From Diabrotica undecimpunctata (Eukaryota > Arthropoda > Insecta > Coleoptera > Chrysomelidae), in assembly GCF_040954645.1 (NCBI RefSeq), contig NC_092806.1, positions 109,386,231-109,450,230 on the forward strand: a DNA stretch of 64,000 nucleotides, in the 5' to 3' direction. The notes under the pieces are model-generated. The model was not told where the DNA came from. It saw only the letters and a list, made by a program, of their open reading frames with translations, and searched no databases. Positions 31,656 through 43,140 of this stretch are shown here, one piece after another (the first letter of the stretch is position 1; every line of letters starts with the position of its first letter). The translations under genes and the position numbers were made by a program.

Positions 31656-32171
31656 TTATAACACGTCAACGTATAGCAACGTCAAGTACAACAACGAGTT
31701 ATACTTGATCAAATTACATTATTTTCTTTATTTTCTATCATTTTATACCACCTTTTGATGGCTTTGGATTTTATAAAAATTATTAAGAATTTCATGCACT
31801 AAGCGCCATCTATAAACGCATAGCCAAATATTGTGACAGAAAAATCAAATTTACTTTATTTTAAATTATGTTTATAGTATCCTAAACATTAAACAGTATT
31901 TCATTCATATATCCAATTTATTTTTGTACATAAGATACTAAAATCGAAATAAATCTGCTGAAATTTAAGATTGTATTAAAGTTTCATCAGTTGGACAAAC
32001 TGTATTTTCCATAAGCTTTAAGGCGTTAAAATGACGTGTCGATAGACAAAACTAATCTCCGGTCTGTCAATGTCAACAATATGATTTTAGGTTAGAGTGT
32101 TTCAAGTAAGATAGTTACATTGACGTGTCTAAAATTTATTAAACGAATAAAAAGTTAAAAAACAGATAACA

Positions 32172-35100
32172 ATGCACTCAGTGTTACAAAGGGGCAATTC
32201 AATATTTGCCTACACTCTCACTGTCTTAGCCTGTTTAACGTTTTTATGTTTTGCTTCCACAGTTTGTCTGAACTATGTAACAGATGCTAATATGAATACA
32301 GTTAAAGTAGTAGTGTAAGTAATGTTCTTATATAAAACTGAATGTATCTAACTATATATTTTTGCAGAAAAAATGTTCCAGATTATAGTGCAAGTAGAGA
32401 GAAAAATGACTTAGGATTCATTACTTTTGATTTACAAACAAATCTAACTGGTTTATTTAATTGGAATGTTAAACAGCTATTCCTGTATCTTACAGCAGAA
32501 TATAGAACACCTAGTAATGAATTAAATCAGGTAAATATATTTATCAATAATTTTCAAGATTCGAAACATATTTACTTTTCTGAATCATATTTAAGAGTTG
32601 CTGAGATAAGAGCTGAGAGTTTTAGCGAGATGAACAAAATCAAAGAGTTTGAGTTTATATGTTCTATATAATTAATTTAACCTTACTATAATGCTAAAAT
32701 TCCTTAAATGTAGGATCATGTGTATTATACATATCTACATGTAAAAGATAGTGTGAAAAATATTTGGTTTCTAATTACTTGTGTTTTACAATGACACAGG
32801 TAAGCTGTCAATAAAATTATAAAATTCATAATTTGTAAGTTCTTCATATTTTTTAACATTTTATCATTGTATCTTTCAACAGTTTATCATTGCCATCAAA
32901 AATCAATATTCAGTTCAGATATTTGTCCATCCTAAGTCTTTTTATTGTTGTGGTATGGTTGAGTATGGTAGAATAACAAAAAAAAAGCTTAGCGCTTTTT
33001 AATGACAATATATTTTAGCAAGTTTATATCATTTGAGTGTCTGGGAGATATGTTCCTTATTTTATGGGTATGAGGAACACTATGATTTTATGTACTTTTT
33101 ATAACCATGTCATTATAATATATTTTTACAGAAACTAAATTTCCTACTGTCTGACTTGCTTATCTCAGAAAGCAGTGTCCTGTGAGAAGATATGTTGTTA
33201 ATTTAAGTATTTTTTGCCTATTTTGAAAAGGTAATTGAGATAATTTTACAAATCTTTTGATTGCTTCAGTCCTGGTATGTTAAGACAGTGAAATCATAAT
33301 TGATTGGGTTCCAAAATACAGAATTCTTTTTTTATGTGGCCATTGATTAGACCACGAAAGGAACCCAAACCTAGAAAATGGAAGTTGGCTCCTTGTGCTG
33401 CCAGCTTGGCAACTTTTTGATCCCTGATCCTTTTATGAATTTTCACTAACAAGTAATTGTGGGAGGCAATTTGGAAATTTGGACTGAAGAAATTGCTGCA
33501 ATGCAATCAAAAAATAAAGTGAAAATTGAAGCTTTTGTTTTTTATCTCTTAGCAGCAACCACCTATATAGTGACTAATTTAAGAATTTCCCTTTCAGCTG
33601 TCATTTTCAGAGATCTGACTATTATAATGTGGATCATTGTGATATGGTAAAATAATAAGTCAACAAACAACACAAGATGGCGTTGTCACGGGTAGCGTCA
33701 TAGAATATCGGTTCTTGACATTGATTCACTACTCTTGATCAATTAATTTCTAGTCGTCATATATTTATTCTAAGCAGGTTTAAATTAAAAACTGCATGAC
33801 AAATAATTAACAAAATATAGAAATTAAATGAGAAGTAAAAAATTAAAAGAATATCTGTCACTAAAAGATTCAATTCATAACAATTATCAAAATTTAATAA
33901 AAGTTGTAAATGTCATCCGATTAATAACAACATTGAGAATAACAAGTCAGTAATATCATTTTTTAACATGTCATATGAGTTGAGTGCCATGAAAGTGTAA
34001 TCCAGTTCAGATCTGGTATTTTACATATAATTGAAGCACTAACATCTATTTCAATATGGAAGGATCCCAAGACTGCTACATTTGCATCAACTTTGCTTAA
34101 TTCTTTATGCATATCTTAGGTTCTAGTGTCAATGATGTCACTGATTGACATACTAAAATTAACATTGCCACTAAGCTTTCTTCTACAAACAAAATCTCTT
34201 GATGTTAACCTATCGAGTAAGGCTGTTTTCAATGCCAAATCGACTTTGAAAGATAGAAGATCTAACTGCAAAGAAAGTTTTAATAAGATTGCATTCTTTG
34301 TCCTTGTTTTGGTCAGTATTAATTTCATTTTTTTTTTGTCGAAGTAGTCAAATAATAAATTTATTCCCGACTCGCGACAAAAATCGCTATCCAATCCCGC
34401 GTCCCGTCCCTTCCCGCTGGACAAAATGGTGGCCAAACGGCGATACGGGACGTCCCGCGTGCATAACTAAATGACCAATATTATTCGCCTTTTTTTATAC
34501 TATTTTAATTTCAAAAACTAAATTACATTTCTTTCTTTGCATTTGTTGGACTTTAAGGGGTTTTAGGTTAAAAATTGCAGCCCCCCCACACCCCAAAAAT
34601 CGGTCCTGGAGCCACCCTTGTATTAAATGATGTTTATTTATATTTTATTATTAATATTTGATCTGAATTTGACAGATTTATCATAAGTAAACAACATATG
34701 CTTTGTTAATATGTTAACAGGTGGTGTTATGAGCAAACATAATAATTTATTGAATTTATTTAAAATATAAATAAATAAACAAATTACTTTAATTAATTAA
34801 TTTTAAATGTATTATTTATATTTTAAAAATGCAGAAAACATAGTATGAAGCTCCACTCTAGTCTACAGTACCACCTACTGTTTCACTTTTTTTCTTAATA
34901 AATGTTTAAACAATGTATATTATTTCAGGTTGTTCTTTGGGATAAAATTATTCTTAGAGGAGAAAATGCAGTATTAGACTTTAAAAGCATGAACACCAAA
35001 TATTACTTCTGGGATGATGGCAATGGTCTTAAGTAAGTATTCTTTTTGGTGTGGACACCAAATATTTATAATCTCTGGATATTAAATTATAATTATTATA

Positions 35101-36074
35101 AGGAGATAAATTCCAGTACACTTGTGCAAAGTTTTCTTAAATCAAGTTAGCTTTATCATAAAGAATAAATTCCTCATTTAATTTACAATATGAACCAATA
35201 TTTAATTTTCAGTGAAATCTAAGGAGGGATTAACCCATTATATGCCATCGTCGTATTTATAGATCATTGAAACTCTAATTGTTTTTTTTTTTTTCAACCC
35301 TTAAAATTTTGTTCCGAAGCTATTTTGTTGTATCAACTTAATGCAATTCTGTTTTTATTAATGTTTTGTATTTTGAGAACAATTTGTTAAAGTGGAAATT
35401 GAAACGTCAAAAATAAACTAATTTTAAACTTTTTTAAACTGCCTCAAAATTTGTTTAATGAAAATTTTATATATATTTTAGGCTGTAGTAAATTAAATTA
35501 TATTATTGAACTAACTACTGAAAATGAGATTTAAGGATAATGAAAACTGAAAAAAAAAATGAAAGAAAATGTGACTAACGCTTACACTATTCTGGGCACC
35601 TGGAAAGGGCATCAATTTATTCCTATTACATGGCGTTTCTCAAATTATAACTATCCAACGCATTGCAAGTGAATATTTGAAATATTCCTAGATAAATAAG
35701 ATAATGCATCTACCTACTGGGTTAATGCAATTCATCAGCCTGAATATCTGTTCATAGAAAAGCATTGGTTTCAAAAGCATTACCTGCTGATTTAAAAACA
35801 AGTACAGCTGGTTTCAAATGCAGTGACAAACAGTTTCACGAAATATTATATCAAATAGACAATAGAAACAGCTAACGACATAATGTCAAATAAATAAATT
35901 TGCTTTGTTTTTATTGAAGATAATAAATACTATTTCTTTTTTAGGGGTAACCAGAATATAACCTTAACTCTGTCCTATAATATAATTCCAAATGCTGGAC
36001 TTTTACCAAACGTTTTTGCTAAAGGGAACTACCTATTCAAATTCCCTGCTGAATACACAACTTCTAGGGTATAA
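32172..36074 (+). CDS. SPCS3: Signal peptidase complex subunit 3 (SPCS3; Spase22-23 homologue), four coding exons
   Basis: Coding exons are 32172-32314, 32368-32530, 34929-35032 and 35945-36074, with GT/AG borders and matching phases, giving 179 residues (human SPCS3 has 180). The protein is the glycosylated, single-pass subunit of the ER signal peptidase complex that removes signal peptides. Residues about 13-35 ([20 protein letters not shown]) form the membrane anchor. The lumenal part holds [45 protein letters not shown] and [20 protein letters not shown]. Asn141 of the N-I-T sequon aligns with the known glycosylation site of the human protein. It ends [10 protein letters not shown]. The start is the first ATG after an AT-rich leader and gives the family's usual N-terminus. 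Intron 2 (2.4 kb) contains mixed AT-rich and hAT-like debris. No defect is visible; this is the clearest intact host gene. Confidence 0.95.
34540..34625. mobile_element. End of a hAT-like non-autonomous element in SPCS3 intron 2
   Basis: The inverse strand starts CAAGGGTGGCTCCAGGACCG, then a G-rich run, a pattern typical of short hAT-like elements and similar in style to the 16556-16726 insertion. The opposite end was not found. Confidence 0.4.
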
Positions 36075-36109
36075 TTATTTGTATTTAAATTTATGTACCT
36101 CTTTTTGTA

Positions 36110-36115
36110 AATAAA
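36110..36115 (+). terminator. Polyadenylation signal of SPCS3
   Basis: AATAAA, 36 bases after the SPCS3 stop codon, followed by a GT-rich stretch (AAGTGTACACAC). Confidence 0.75.
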
Positions 36116-36124
36116 AAGTGTACA

Positions 36125-36690
36125 CACTTAAAAGAGAATTATGCTTAGTTGAATCCCTCGCAGTTTACTTTTGTTCGCATATCAATAGTATCTCAAAATT
36201 GTACAAAACTTTGGGTATCGTCGATTTTTTGGATGTAAATAAGAATTGTAAAAACATTCGAAAAGATTTTTGTGCTGTCCATCCGTAGATTACTGCCATT
36301 GGATTATTTAGACGGCCTTAGAAATATTTTAAAATTATAAACAATTTTTTTGGTTTATAAACAAATAGAATATCTCGGTAACTATTAGCTTAAATTAAAT
36401 TTAGGAAACAGGGTTGAAAAAGACTTGGTAAGACGTTTCTTATAAAAGAACAAAAGTTGAATTATGAATCCCCTCTTTTTTGTATTTATTGCTATTTTGC
36501 AGCTAGGGTAATAAATTAAAACATTATTATCCAGTCGTATCTTATAGAAAATTTAATTGTGGCTATTTCATTTCATTACGACTTTGCTCCAAAATCAATT
36601 GTTTTAAAGTTATAAGCAAGAAAAGTAGAAAAAAATTGATGTTTGTAGTAATTTTTAAATATTTAAATTTTTTTATTATTATGGGAGAGT
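36125..36690. other. AT-rich spacer downstream of SPCS3, no gene seen
   Basis: No coding pattern or repeat ends recognised. Confidence 0.5.
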
Positions 36691-36694
36691 GTTG

Positions 36695-36922
36695 TACCTT
36701 GGGTCAATTTTTAGTTTTTATTTTTTCTAAATCCTAGAATTATATATTTGCAGTTTATCCAATGCATTTGTTACTTTGGCTATTTGGCTACATGCTTTCT
36801 TTTTTTTAACATTTTAAGCTTAGTAGTTAGTTAAAAAATATATATTAGCAGGCCCTTGCATGTTGACCCAAGGTACAAACTGGTAATTTACCTTGGACCA
36901 GCATATATTGTACCTTGGGTCA
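36695..36922. repeat. Four copies of TACCTTGGGTCA, in both orientations
   Basis: Copies at 36695-36706, 36864-36875 (inverted), 36889-36900 (TACCTTGGACCA) and 36911-36922. They lie about 600 bases outside the Tigger C-terminal fragment and look like subterminal repeats of that element, as in the complete pogo element at 25.9-29.2 kb. Confidence 0.7.
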
Positions 36923-37233
36923 GTTATAAAAAAAAATAAGATATTAGAACAAATCTTGAAATTTTTTATTGAAAATCTCAAAATAATCAGAACATTATGA
37001 TTAACTAATGATTAATTTGGTAAATAAAAGCTTATTTTGCATTATATCCGCTAAATTTAACATTAAACTGCAGGTGCGCATCGTGACGTGCAGTTCCGCT
37101 TATTTTGTGCGGCTGTGGAAGTTTACGTACAATATCATTGCGCAAAAAATCATGTCTCGGATGAGTCGTTTATAAATTTAGAGGTATCTAGAATTCTACG
37201 TATATCTCTAAGCTAAGTTCATTGTTAATTCCA

Positions 37234-37530
37234 TCCATCCAATGGCGCTACAGCCCAAATCGGGCCTTGGCCTCCTTCAACAGGCTTCTCCAACCATCTC
37301 TATTTACCGCTGTTCTTTTCCATGAACGCGTTCCCAGGCAGTTCCTGGCATCCTCATCGACTTCATCTTCCCATCTCTTTTTAGGTCTTCCAACAGGTCT
37401 TTTTCCCTGCATTCTTGCATTTAATAATTTTCTGGGGATTCTATTCTCATGCATGCGGACCACGTGCCCTGCCCATCGTAATCTCTGCAGTTTAGTATGT
37501 TGTGCTAGAGGTGGTTCGCTATATTGCTCT
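37234..37530 (-). mobile_element. 297-bp 5'-truncated LINE 3' end with 14-bp target duplication
   Basis: The minus strand reads VVRMHENRIPRKLLNARMQG, KRPVGRPKKRWEDEVDEDAR and GWRSLLKEAKARFGL, then a stop and an ATGG-type simple tail. CATTGTTAATTCCA flanks both ends (37220-37233 and 37531-37544). The target lies in the tail of the Tigger fragment, so the LINE is the younger insertion. Confidence 0.85.
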
Positions 37531-37544
37531 CATTGTTAATTCCA

Positions 37545-38365
37545 CTGTTCAGTATTTCGGCAACAAAATAAACAAAAAACGTCTTCCCTGCCACTTTCAC
37601 TAAAACAAAGTCCCCTTTTTTAATCTCGCCCTTTTCAGATGTCATATATTTTTTGGTCATTTATTAATTCATTTTCTCTAGTTACCAAGTCCTCAAATGT
37701 ACCTCCATCACTTGAACTTAATTGACTATCATACTTAGCAACTCTCTTTGGTACATTTTGTATATCTTCTGTCGCTATTTGCTTTGTAACTGCCTGCACT
37801 TTCTCAAATGATACCTTCTCTTGAGTCTTTCCCTTTTTGAGCGCAGCTATTTCATCTTTCTCTGGAGTGTCGGTAAGTATTCGTGACTTTCCTCTTGCTC
37901 TTCCTAACTTCTTTTTGCGAACAGGTGCCTTTGGATAGGGTCGCAACATTTCAGGTGTAATAGAACTTCCTGAAGTTCCTTCTTGACGAATATTTGAGGT
38001 AGAAGGAGTAGACTCTTCCATTTCATTAACTGTAGTTTTCGTTTGTTCCCCGTCCTGTTCAACATTGACTTGCTCGCGACTGTCAGTAAGCTGGTTTAAA
38101 GGACGATCAGTTACATACGAAGACAGAAACTCATTATCTTCAAAAATATTTTCATTGACGGGATAGAGACCGCTCGCCTCAAATTCCTTCTGGATATTAG
38201 ATGTAGTAAATGCTTTTGGAAATGTCTTAGCTGCAAGTTTAGCTATATCGTAAATCGTAATAGGTTATCCAGAGTGCATAATCATCCACTCGCTACAGGC
38301 GGTATTATAGTAGGTTTTCATCGGTCCAAAAACTGTTCGATCGAGCAGTTGCATTTTATGGCTGG
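37545..38365 (-). pseudogene. Tigger/pogo-like transposase C-terminal half, broken
   Basis: The minus strand reads SHKMQLLDRTVFGPMKTYYN (the last catalytic Asp block, about 38360), ACSEWMIMHSG, a stop, then ITIYDIAKLAAKTFPKAFTT and SGLYPVNENIFEDNEFLSSY. The frame continues into EMLRPYPKAPVRKKKLGRAR, GKSRILTDTPEKDEIAALKK (38021-37635) and, after a shift, KKGDFVLVKVAGKTFFVYFV. These are the linker and tail of insect Tigger-like transposases. The HTH and first two catalytic blocks are missing. A LINE fragment adjoins at 37234-37530 within its tail. Confidence 0.8.
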
Positions 38366-38640
38366 CTGGGAGGTAAAACTAGGTGAACTTACCGCTAATT
38401 ACCATGATTTGCACTACTTTACGAAACAACGAACAAAACGAATTCAATATGAGTGCATTGATTTTCACTGTCGAGTTGCGTCTTTCCCTCTTAACGACTT
38501 ACGCTCTTGTGCTTTGCGGGATGCATTCCACGAGCTCGAGCGATACTATAGGGATCGCAGGAATACAGGGTGGACAAATGTATTGATTAGTTCACACAAC
38601 CATATTTGAATTTAAACAGATAATCTATGTGATATTTCCA
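38366..38640. other. Unassigned stretch with a 111-codon spurious-looking frame
   Basis: The frame 38274-38609 (+) runs opposite to and overlaps the Tigger gene; no motif is recognised in it. CAGGGTGGACAAATG near 38566 may be an element end. Confidence 0.3.
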
Positions 38641-39190
38641 TGTCATTTTTTATCCATACAAATGCCTAGGTATTTTACAGATGCACGTACGGTATACTTT
38701 GTTGTATCCAATGTTATTTCGGTTTGAATGTTCTTTCTTTTTCTCGTGAAAATGCAGACTTCTGTTTTTTTTTCCTGAAAATTTTTAGACCATTTCCATT
38801 ACACCATTTATTGAGGTTCTTATAGGCTATATTTAATTGTTTACACCCTTCTTCAATGTATTGGCATGGTGAATATATACAAATATTATCGGCAAATTTT
38901 AGTATAGAAATGGTCTCACTACATTTAATTTTACATTCCAGATCTGCTGTATATATTAAGAATAGTACAGAGCTTAGTATATTTCCTTGTGGTAATCCAA
39001 TATTGCTCGTTTAGGGCCCAATGATTCATCATTTATATTTATTGGCACTGTTCTATCGGAATATAGTAATCTGAAAGCTTAAGAAATTCCCATTTTTTCA
39101 CAGAAAATGTCTAAGATTACTTTATCATATGCTGATTCCATATCTACAAAAATTGCTGGAAGTGATTTGTTGTTAGTAAAATCAATATTT
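38640..39190 (-). mobile_element. LINE RT fragment (Jockey/R1-type), broken
   Basis: Minus strand from 39180: SLPAIFVDMESAYDKVILDI (motif A), then QGNILSSVLFLIYTADLECK (motif B), ISILKFADNICIYSPCQYIE (motif C, FADN instead of FADD) and NKWCNGNGLKIF, ending at KMTWKYH near 38650. The order matches the RT of Jockey- or R1-related LINEs and differs from families A to D. Confidence 0.6.
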
Positions 39191-40924
39191 TAGGTTACCT
39201 ATATTTTCAGTGGTTGAACATCCTCTTCTGAAGTCAAAGAAATAAAAGAAAGAAAAAATGTTTAATAAAAATTAACACATTTATTTTCAAGTATTCGATA
39301 AAAAATAAATATTAGTGCATTGATTATTTTATTCTTACAAAATAATATGCATATATAGGTAAAAACTGAAAATTCCGAGACTTACTACAACTACTGTTTA
39401 AGTAAAAATATATATTTTAAGTTATACTACATTGAATTTTACACTAGAGTGTCTGGTAAATATCTTTATTAGTAATAAATGAAACAAAAGAATGCTTTTG
39501 CAATCCAGCTCTGACTTTAACGTTACTGGTATGATAAAGTTCAAATTTTAGTTAGTCAAAAAGTAGGTAGGTAGAATACATTGTTTTTAAATATTGACGT
39601 TGAACATATTTTTACATTGGGCTTTGGAGAATATTGAGAAAGATTCTTGTAAACGGGAAACGTTTGAATAAGTTTAATATGCAAAATTTATAAAAACGAA
39701 TAGCAGAACTGCAGCAAATACCGATTATTTAGAAATTTCGTCGCGTAAATTTAAAAGAGTTTAATTTTAGCAGTATTGGTAAAGCATAGCAATCAAATAG
39801 AAACGGGCATAAGTAAACCCGAATAGCAAAATAACACTTAGACACTTAGCAGTAACAATAAATGCCTAGGTTGTCATTGGACTTCTCCTTGGAAGCTAGG
39901 CATATATTAGAAGGTTTATCGGTCGGAGGCATCCTGTGACTGGATGCAAAAATACGCAACGTCGCACACTTCACTGTAAATGATGTTTACTATACATGTT
40001 TATTATAAAACACTGACTTCGGTAGGTCAATAGGTAGCTCATTATATGGAAATGGAAATAATAATTAATGAAAGAAGATTTCTGTGAAGACAATTTGAAA
40101 AAAGAAAGTTTTAGGAATGAAATGAGAACAATCACCATATTTCTATGAACTGATATTGGATCGGATCACTAACCTTTTGTAGAGGACATTAGACTAGGCT
40201 TTTAAAATAGCAGTGGCAAAAACAGAGAAAAATAATTCCTTGTCTGAAGGGGTGTCTGAAAAAAAAACAAGTTTCCTAGCTGAAAAACATTCGATAGTTT
40301 ACCGTAAGGCAATTTTTTCTACGACTGTACACCGTGAAGCCAGCGGTAATCTCGGAGAATTCTGATGTGGCGCAAAAAGAAAAAGAACTGATTACAGTTT
40401 TTTTTACCGATATGTTTAGTTATTGTTAAATCTTGACATATAAGGTACCACACCTTTTCACCCAAGAATAATCTGCTAGGTGTTACCTATTCCTGTCCTT
40501 TTCTATAAAACTCAATTCTGTACATTGAAATTGGGAGATTTCACCAATTTAATATAACGGCCAGAAAATTAAACATAATAATTGCACTAAAAAACATGCA
40601 TGGTTATAACAGCAAATCTACCAAGATGTAAACTGGAGCTAAAAGGACAGATAATAGAACAATAAAACACTGAAAACATTTGTTTCAACACAAAATTTAT
40701 TTTAAATTATTATCACTACAGCTGTTTAGGCCGAAGTGCATTGAGAAAGGCATAATAAGTTTACAGAAACTTATCCTTCGTAGAAAAGCAACGTTAGAGG
40801 AAGTTTATAATTATACTAAGGAGTTATCATAAAACATTAAGGAGATAAGCCCATGAATTTATTAAAAGCATTTGATATAATCGGACAATATGTGGAACAC
40901 GTAATTTTCCTTGGCGAAACTAAT
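39191..40924. other. Long AT-rich spacer, no gene seen
   Basis: No open frame with recognisable content, no repeat ends. A 16-base string CGCAACGTCGCACACT occurs at about 39957 and again near 44776, perhaps from an unrecognised repeat. Confidence 0.45.
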
Positions 40925-41585
40925 AAATACATTACGAAATACTAAAGTTATTTATTGAAGAATAATCATCCAATATCGTAGTGGGGCTGTTTAAATTAGT
41001 CTACCTAAGTGGCCAAATTCCCACATCTAAACACCATCAGTCTAATAAGGTATGGAACCAGCTTAACATTATTCAGAAGGTTGTAGGTAAAGTCCAAATA
41101 ACGTTATGCGTATAGCGGACACTAAAACACATTTAAGATACAAAATAATAATACGCAAAGTCCTAACATATGGGTCAGGGATCTGGACTCTAACAAAAAG
41201 TAATGAAAAGATATTAGGATGTTTCGAAAGAAAAGTAAAGTATCTGTAGAAAACGATACAATTTCGAACTTTATGGAATGTACCAGGAAGCAGATATCGT
41301 AAAATATATGTATTAAGATGGGATGTCTGATGAGGGTAGCGCATGTAATGTGGATGGAAAAAAATGACCCAGCTAGAAAAACGCTCCTTGATAGACCCAT
41401 TGGTCATATAAGAAGAGGAAGACCCAGAACAAGGTTCCTTGATAACATCGACGAAGACATCAGAAGTATAAGAATACGTGCTGGCGGAGGAAGCCGATGG
41501 GTAGGAACCACTGAAGAAAAATTCTTGAGGAGGCTAGGAGCCTCATACAGGGTTGTAAAGGTAGTATGAAGATGATGACTTGTAA
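40925..41585 (+). mobile_element. Composite LINE remnant: RT start and C-terminus
   Basis: YEILKLFIEE, then SNIVVGLFKLVYLSGQIPTS (40935-41035) resembles the segment before the RT core in family C (EFLKLLDDESLRVLCKIFNN). After a deletion, IRKVLTYGSGIWTLTKSNEK (41143) is followed by VMWMEKNDPARKTLLDRPIG and RRGRPRTRFLDNIDEDIRSI (41318-41569), the basic C-terminus of RTE-like ORFs. Frames are broken and the RT core is absent. Confidence 0.65.
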
Positions 41586-42235
41586 AGAATTCGGAATGAA
41601 AATCATTGTTAAAATCCAAAACTATGACTGTACAAAGAAAACTTTACGTTCCGTAATCTATGGCAATAAACAACAACACAAAAGAACAAGTTTATGAATA
41701 TGGGTACCTATTTAAGATGCTGGATTAAGTGTAAATTAAATATACATGTGCACTATTAAAATTTACAATTGTTAGGCAAAGTAAGTCTCGTTATTTGTTC
41801 TCTAAACTTATTCTCGTGAGTATTTTTTTCAAAAAAGAAGAGAAAATATGCATATGATACTGAATAATAAAACGAAATTTATCAGTACAAACTTTATAAA
41901 TACAGCCAGAATTAATAGATAAGAAAAACAAAAATTTTGTAAAAAGATTATGTGACTAATCTAATTAAGACATGTAAGGATATAGAAATCGCAAATAGTT
42001 ATCTATATTGTAAACTATAGTAATATATGTAACACTAACTAATTGTAGTATCATAATACACAACAATTATATATGTAACACATTGTGTTCCTTTTTTAAA
42101 TTTTTTTGCAGTCTTTTATATATAGAAGACATGAAAATACAGGAAAAAACTTGCACTTGTTTTCAATTTTGTTTCCGATTTTGATAAACACAAGTTAAAA
42201 TTCTGTTTTAGCAAAGGTTTGTGTAACACTTCAAA
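41586..42235. other. AT-rich spacer, no gene seen
   Basis: No coding pattern or repeat ends recognised. Confidence 0.5.
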
Positions 42236-42261
42236 ATTATGTCCAAACGTAGTCGACTGAG

Positions 42262-42530
42262 AAAATAACATCTGAAATTTACCTGGAAAACAAAGAAATT
42301 GAAACGTTAGATTTTGATCGCGATGATTCTCCAAGTAACCCCCACTATATCCTGGAAAACACGGACGACTCAATTGATTTATTCGATAATTTTACTGGTT
42401 ATACTGGTCTACAAAAAGATATACCGGAAGAAATGGCCCAGCTTGATGTATTTTGTCTTCAGGTTGATGATTAAATTATTGATGTTATTGTTCTCGAAAC
42501 CAATAGATTTGCCACGCAAACCATAGATTC
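42262..42530 (+). pseudogene. piggyBac-like transposase N-terminal fragment
   Basis: The frame ETLDFDRDDSPSNPHYILEN, DDSIDLFDNFTGYTGLQKD and VDDxIIDVIVLETNRFATQT (x = stop) resembles the acidic N-terminus and first core block (DxLIxxIVxETNRYAxQ) of DDE_Tnp_1_7 transposases. The rest is missing. Confidence 0.5.
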
Positions 42531-42829
42531 CAAAGAGTTTAGACTCCTGCGACGGTCTTGAGACGATGTTGTAATCTTCATACTAAAAACACGAGGTTCT
42601 GGCGGAAGTCATCATCCATCCCTAACTTCTTGTACGACAAGAATTGACCAGGAACAAACAAAAACCGCAATGAAACTCAATAAGCATCAAAAAGGTCGAA
42701 GCGAGGAAAATGTTTAAATGTCTGATGAAATATTGCCGAGAGAAACCTTTGTAGGCTCAGAACCAATGTGTGGCATCACCAAAGATGCTGCAAGAAACGA
42801 GGTTCAGAAGTAGATAAGGAGTCATCAAA

Positions 42830-43140
42830 GGAAATGAGGAGCCACACAGGGGCAAATAAAGACTAAAAAAATAATCAAGAATATTGATAAAAAACTCTCG
42901 CACAATTTCATGAACCTCAATAAACGAGAAATTAAAACGGTCACCGAAATGAAGACTGAACATTGCCCTTTAAGAAAAAAACTATGCAAAATAGGTAAGG
43001 TGAATGAATTATGGTACAGAAAATGCCAAGTGTAAAAAGAAACTGCCATACACATCCTTTGCCATTGGAGTTTAATGGAAAAAAAATAAGGTATGGTACA
43101 AAGGTCATATGACCAAGCGCCAGAGATTAAGTGTCTCGCC
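42830..43140 (+). mobile_element. LINE RNase H C-terminal fragment (Jockey/R1-like)
   Basis: KREIKTVTEMKTEHCPLRKK, then LCKIGKVNELWYRKCQV, a stop, and ETAIHILCHWSLMEKK. This is the familiar GHCPL-x-LHxxG...CRxCxEEEETxxHILCxC block that closes the ORF of R1/Jockey-type LINEs. No RT is attached. Confidence 0.6.

Noticed and set aside
34116..34436. 106-codon minus-strand frame in SPCS3 intron 2
   Set aside because: No recognised motif, lies in intron and overlaps frames on the other strand.
38274..38609. 111-codon plus-strand frame with His-rich start
   Set aside because: Its first part is antisense to the Tigger block SHKMQLLDRTVFG and the rest shows no motif.
41069..41407. 112-codon minus-strand frame
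   Set aside because: Antisense to the LINE C-terminus on the plus strand.
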